A DNA stretch of 64,000 nt from Rotaria socialis (Eukaryota > Rotifera > Eurotatoria > Philodinida > Philodinidae): NCBI GenBank assembly GCA_905331475.1, contig CAJNYU010003218.1, positions 248,001-312,000 of the forward strand, written 5' to 3'. Made by a program: the position numbers and the translations under genes. This document shows, one piece after another, positions 61,169 through 64,000 of this stretch. Numbering within the stretch: the first letter of the stretch is position 1; each line of letters begins with the position of its first letter. The notes under the pieces are model-generated. The model searched no databases, was not told the origin of the DNA, and saw only the letters and a program-made list of their open reading frames with translations.

Positions 61169-63679
61169 TTGATTTAAGCAAACGAATGCTTCGTGTTGAA
61201 TGCATGCTTCAGCTGTTAAACGATCTGGAGCATATAAACGTAAAGTGGCCTATTAAAAGAATCGAGAAAAGGTCATTTAAACGAATGCTTGTTTTATAGA
61301 AATTGTGTTACTTTAAATAAATGCATAATGTCCGATGGAAATATGTGACCATAACGTCTTTCTAATGTTTCCAAATGATGGATAGGAGGAAACTAATGTA
61401 GATATTTATTGTATTTACTTTATAAAAAAGAATGAAATGTTTATTTTCATCATACTTTCAATCCGTCGAATTTTGGATTTATTTTCATTGCTTCCATATA
61501 TTTAGGTGGTAAGGGTCCTAAGCATTTTTGAATGCGATACAACTGATCAATATCACTTTCGCCAGCTGAAAATTTTATTGGAATAGAATGAAAATTACTC
61601 GTGTATGAATATTTTAAAATTACCAAATAGAGCTTGGCCAGTTGTAAGTTCCGCCATAATGCCTAGAAGGAGAAAAGATTTTGGTTCGGAATATGACGGG
61701 AAAAAAATCGCATACATCCACATGCCCAGATGTCAACTGGTTTTCCATAAGCTGATCTAAAATTAGTTTCAAGATAAACTTTTGCCTTCATCTCTTCGAG
61801 TACAAACACTTGAGACTTTATTGATCTGATAGGAAATCATAAGAATAAAACCTTTCTTTGTTGTTTCTTTTTCATAAAGATAATAAAGAATCATGTATAT
61901 ACATTGAAATATTTTTACAATCGTGTTGTTTTCAATTATTATAGTTTATGAAAGAATTCTATGAGAAAGAGATATAAAAAACGAAAATACTGTTGTTTGA
62001 ATGTATGAAAATTAAATTTTCAGCTAACATCTGTATAATGAGTTGAGCTTTTTTGACAGTAGAGAAACGAAGAATCAATGGTAAAGTTCAACTAGTATCG
62101 CATTAATTGTTGAAGGATCAGTTCTTACTTTAAGAAAAGACTGATCTTTTAAGTAATCAATAAATGAAAAATTTGAATAAGAAAAGATTTCTATTTAAAA
62201 GAAGTCACTATACATAAATTTTATTCCATACAATTCTGAAACGTGTGAAAGAATAATTTGTTTAAACTTAATTTTTCACAGTAGATTTCACATACCAAAG
62301 TTAATAAGTGAACAGAATTCAAGTGTTTAATCTCATTCTCTTCAACGACAAAATCATAATTTCCTGTTAAGTCTAGAAAAAAACCTTCAAATTTCTAATT
62401 GCAACTAATTGAAAGTACTCTTTTAAAGTATAGTTTAAGGTCGAAGAATACAGTTAGTAAATATCTGTATAGTAACCTTTTATTCGATGTATTTTATAGC
62501 AATTGAATAGTTGAAAGATTTCAGCCATGTGACATTAACATATACAGATCATGCCATACAGCACTTTAAGTTTCTTTCAATTTATTTACATTTTTTGGGG
62601 CAAATTGATTCATTCTCAAAAAATGTTGCAAAGCAGCATCCTGCATAGGTGCAAGCGTTTAAATAAACTTCGGCGAACTCAAAAAGAGTTCAAGTAAATA
62701 GTTAAATCAGTACAGTGCTAGCCATGAATGTCAAGAATATTTTAGTAAAATAAAGAGAAGATAAAAGAGATCATTAGAAATTTTCAAGTGCTCGACTTAT
62801 CCTTAAAAACATTTTCTCGTGTTTTATTTGTGTTTTTTAAATTCGTCATTCATACCCGATAAGTAATTCTGGCGATCGATACCATCGCGTTGCAACCTTG
62901 AATTTTAGTGGAGTAAAAAAAAGAAAACTTCTCGTTACATTGTATTCTTTTTTCAAATATAAATTTCTTACATAATCGGTGTAATAATCCGCTGGTGTTT
63001 GTGTATTACAAAATCTTGCAAAGCCAAAGTCACATAATTTTAAAACAAAATTTTTTGATATTAGTAAATTTTCCGGTTTAATATCACGATGAATTATTTC
63101 ATGTGTATGACACCAATGTATAGCACTAAACAGTTGATATGACAATTGACGTACTTGTTCTAATGCTAAACCATCAGGATGTTCTTGTAGAACTTGTAGC
63201 ATATTCCATTCGACATATTCAAATACAAGAAAACATTGCTTTTTATCACGAAACCATTCGATTAATTCAACGACATTTACAAATCGAAGCGACTGAAGAA
63301 TTTTTAATTCACGTTCAATTATATCCATATCAGTGCAATATCCTAGTGAAATATTTTCGATAGTCATCAACAATAGTACGATCATTCTTCTGTTTTAAAT
63401 ATCAAACCTGGTGCTTGTTTAAAATGTTTAATAGCAACTGTTGTATTTGTATCCTTAGAAGAAAAAAAATATAAGATTACCTCATAGCTATTTTATTTTT
63501 TCATTATTCATTTAATTTTCGTACTTTCTTTCGAGCCTTGAGGACCACACCATATGAACCTATTGATTTATCAATTAGAAAAGAAATAATTAGAAAAGAA
63601 AAAGAACTAATTCTGTACCTTCACCAATAACACTAAGTATTTCATACTTATCTTTGACATGACTTGGTATGTGTTTCAT
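58124..63679 (-). CDS. CDKL5-like serine/threonine kinase with long tail
   Basis: Eighteen exons in phase: 63679-63619, 63559-63525, 63453-63408, 63342-62972, 62896-62856, 61756-61716, 61662-61624, 61565-61456, 61392-61312, 61249-61104, 61050-60946, 60864-60045, 59974-59873, 59803-59749, 59699-59606, 59546-59459, 59401-59342, 58273-58124; 814 residues. The kinase domain (~13-300) has GEGSYGVV (P-loop), VAIK (lysine), [10 protein letters not shown] (catalytic loop), CDFG, and a TDY activation motif ahead of [12 protein letters not shown] (TEY in vertebrate CDKL5). [15 protein letters not shown] and LERRYG are typical of CDKL5. The 510-residue tail is Ser/Gln/Asn-rich and basic, with a poly-Gln tract in exon 10 and poly-Asn and poly-Gln tracts in exons 12 and 15. 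CDKL kinases act at cilia, microtubules and neuronal processes. All catalytic residues are present. Introns 5 and 17 are about 1 kb; the rest are short. Confidence 0.9.
60122..60162 (-). repeat. (ATT)n microsatellite encoding poly-Asn in the kinase tail
   Basis: A run of ATT on the plus strand reads AAT on the minus strand and encodes 13 Asn in a row in exon 12 of the CDKL5-like gene. Related AAT and CAA/CAG tracts occur in exon 15 (59624-59668) and exon 10 (61139-61166). Such tracts are expected to vary in length between alleles. Confidence 0.9.
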
Positions 63680-64000
63680 TGTCGAACGTTTTTTTTTCTT
63701 TAATACAATTTTAAAAAAATTAAAATCCACAATGAAATTCTTATAAATAAATAATCAACGTTATTGTATGCCTTCCTGGACAACTGTTAGCGACTCGAAC
63801 ACGCTAATTAGGATGTCAACGATGGTTTCATAGGCGTGTTTCTGGATGTTGTATTTGCTTACTTTTTTATGCCGTTATTCTACTCTCAATTCGCTTTTTT
63901 TCTCTTTTTTTACAACCATTTTTTCCATACATCTCATGTCATTTGCTATGGTGATGGAAATTAAAACAATGACTATCGAAAGAGGTCACCTATTGGCAAT
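63680..64000. other. Upstream region of the CDKL5-like gene
   Basis: 320 bases of AT-rich DNA with T-runs. Probably holds the leader and promoter of the kinase gene; no specific site is recognised. Confidence 0.4.

Noticed and set aside
1..64000. CRISPR array, rRNA, spliced-leader RNA or bacterial operon
   Set aside because: None seen by eye. The tandem repeats present are transposon arms or microsatellites, and gene structure is eukaryotic throughout.

Overview
The window looks like nuclear DNA of a bdelloid rotifer, though no single sequence proves it. It is AT-rich. Its genes are split by many short GT-AG introns (often 45-70 bases). It carries families typical of bdelloids: an ADP-ribosyltransferase joined to leucine-rich repeats, a rotifer-style 7TM receptor remnant, an AIG1/GIMAP-like G protein, and an oligopeptide transporter (OPT), a family most animals lack. 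Exon models below were made by hand from splice sites, reading phase and family motifs. Phase was checked at every junction of the genes called as CDS.

Layout. (1) 0-15 kb is an accessory, decaying region. It holds a broken 7TM receptor, a broken F-box gene, an ART-LRR gene, an unknown 218-residue protein, a degenerate G protein and several transposon-like inverted repeats. (2) 15.9-23.5 kb is one large plus-strand gene for an ER-type membrane coiled-coil protein (kinectin/RRBP1-like), with an alternative terminal exon. (3) 24.9-30.4 kb holds an orphan P-loop first exon (plus) and a ten-exon OPT transporter (minus) with one homopolymer frameshift. (4) 30.4-39 kb is gene-poor: an assembly gap (31101-31121), three inverted-repeat elements and a broken Cys-rich membrane protein gene. 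(5) 39.2-45 kb holds a WS/DGAT-type acyltransferase and a broken vWA gene. (6) 47-52 kb holds a Mab-21-domain protein (plus) converging on a complete formimidoyltransferase-cyclodeaminase gene, FTCD (minus). (7) 54.7-63.7 kb holds two conserved minus-strand genes, TEX9 and a CDKL5-like kinase.

How genes relate. The 4.3-10.3 kb block carries three minus-strand accessory genes, two of them from families used in animal cell-autonomous defence (an inference from family only). FTCD is histidine/folate housekeeping metabolism. TEX9 and CDKL5 are both linked to centrosome or cilium biology in vertebrates. The best-supported unusual items are the OPT gene in an animal-like context, the G protein that has lost its P-loop lysine and G3 motif, the acyltransferase with HPxxxDG in place of HHxxxDG, and two hAT-like MITEs with perfect 8-base target duplications. 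I found no CRISPR array, rRNA, intact tRNA or operon. I saw no wholly new multi-gene system; the accessory cluster at 4.3-10.3 kb is the nearest candidate.
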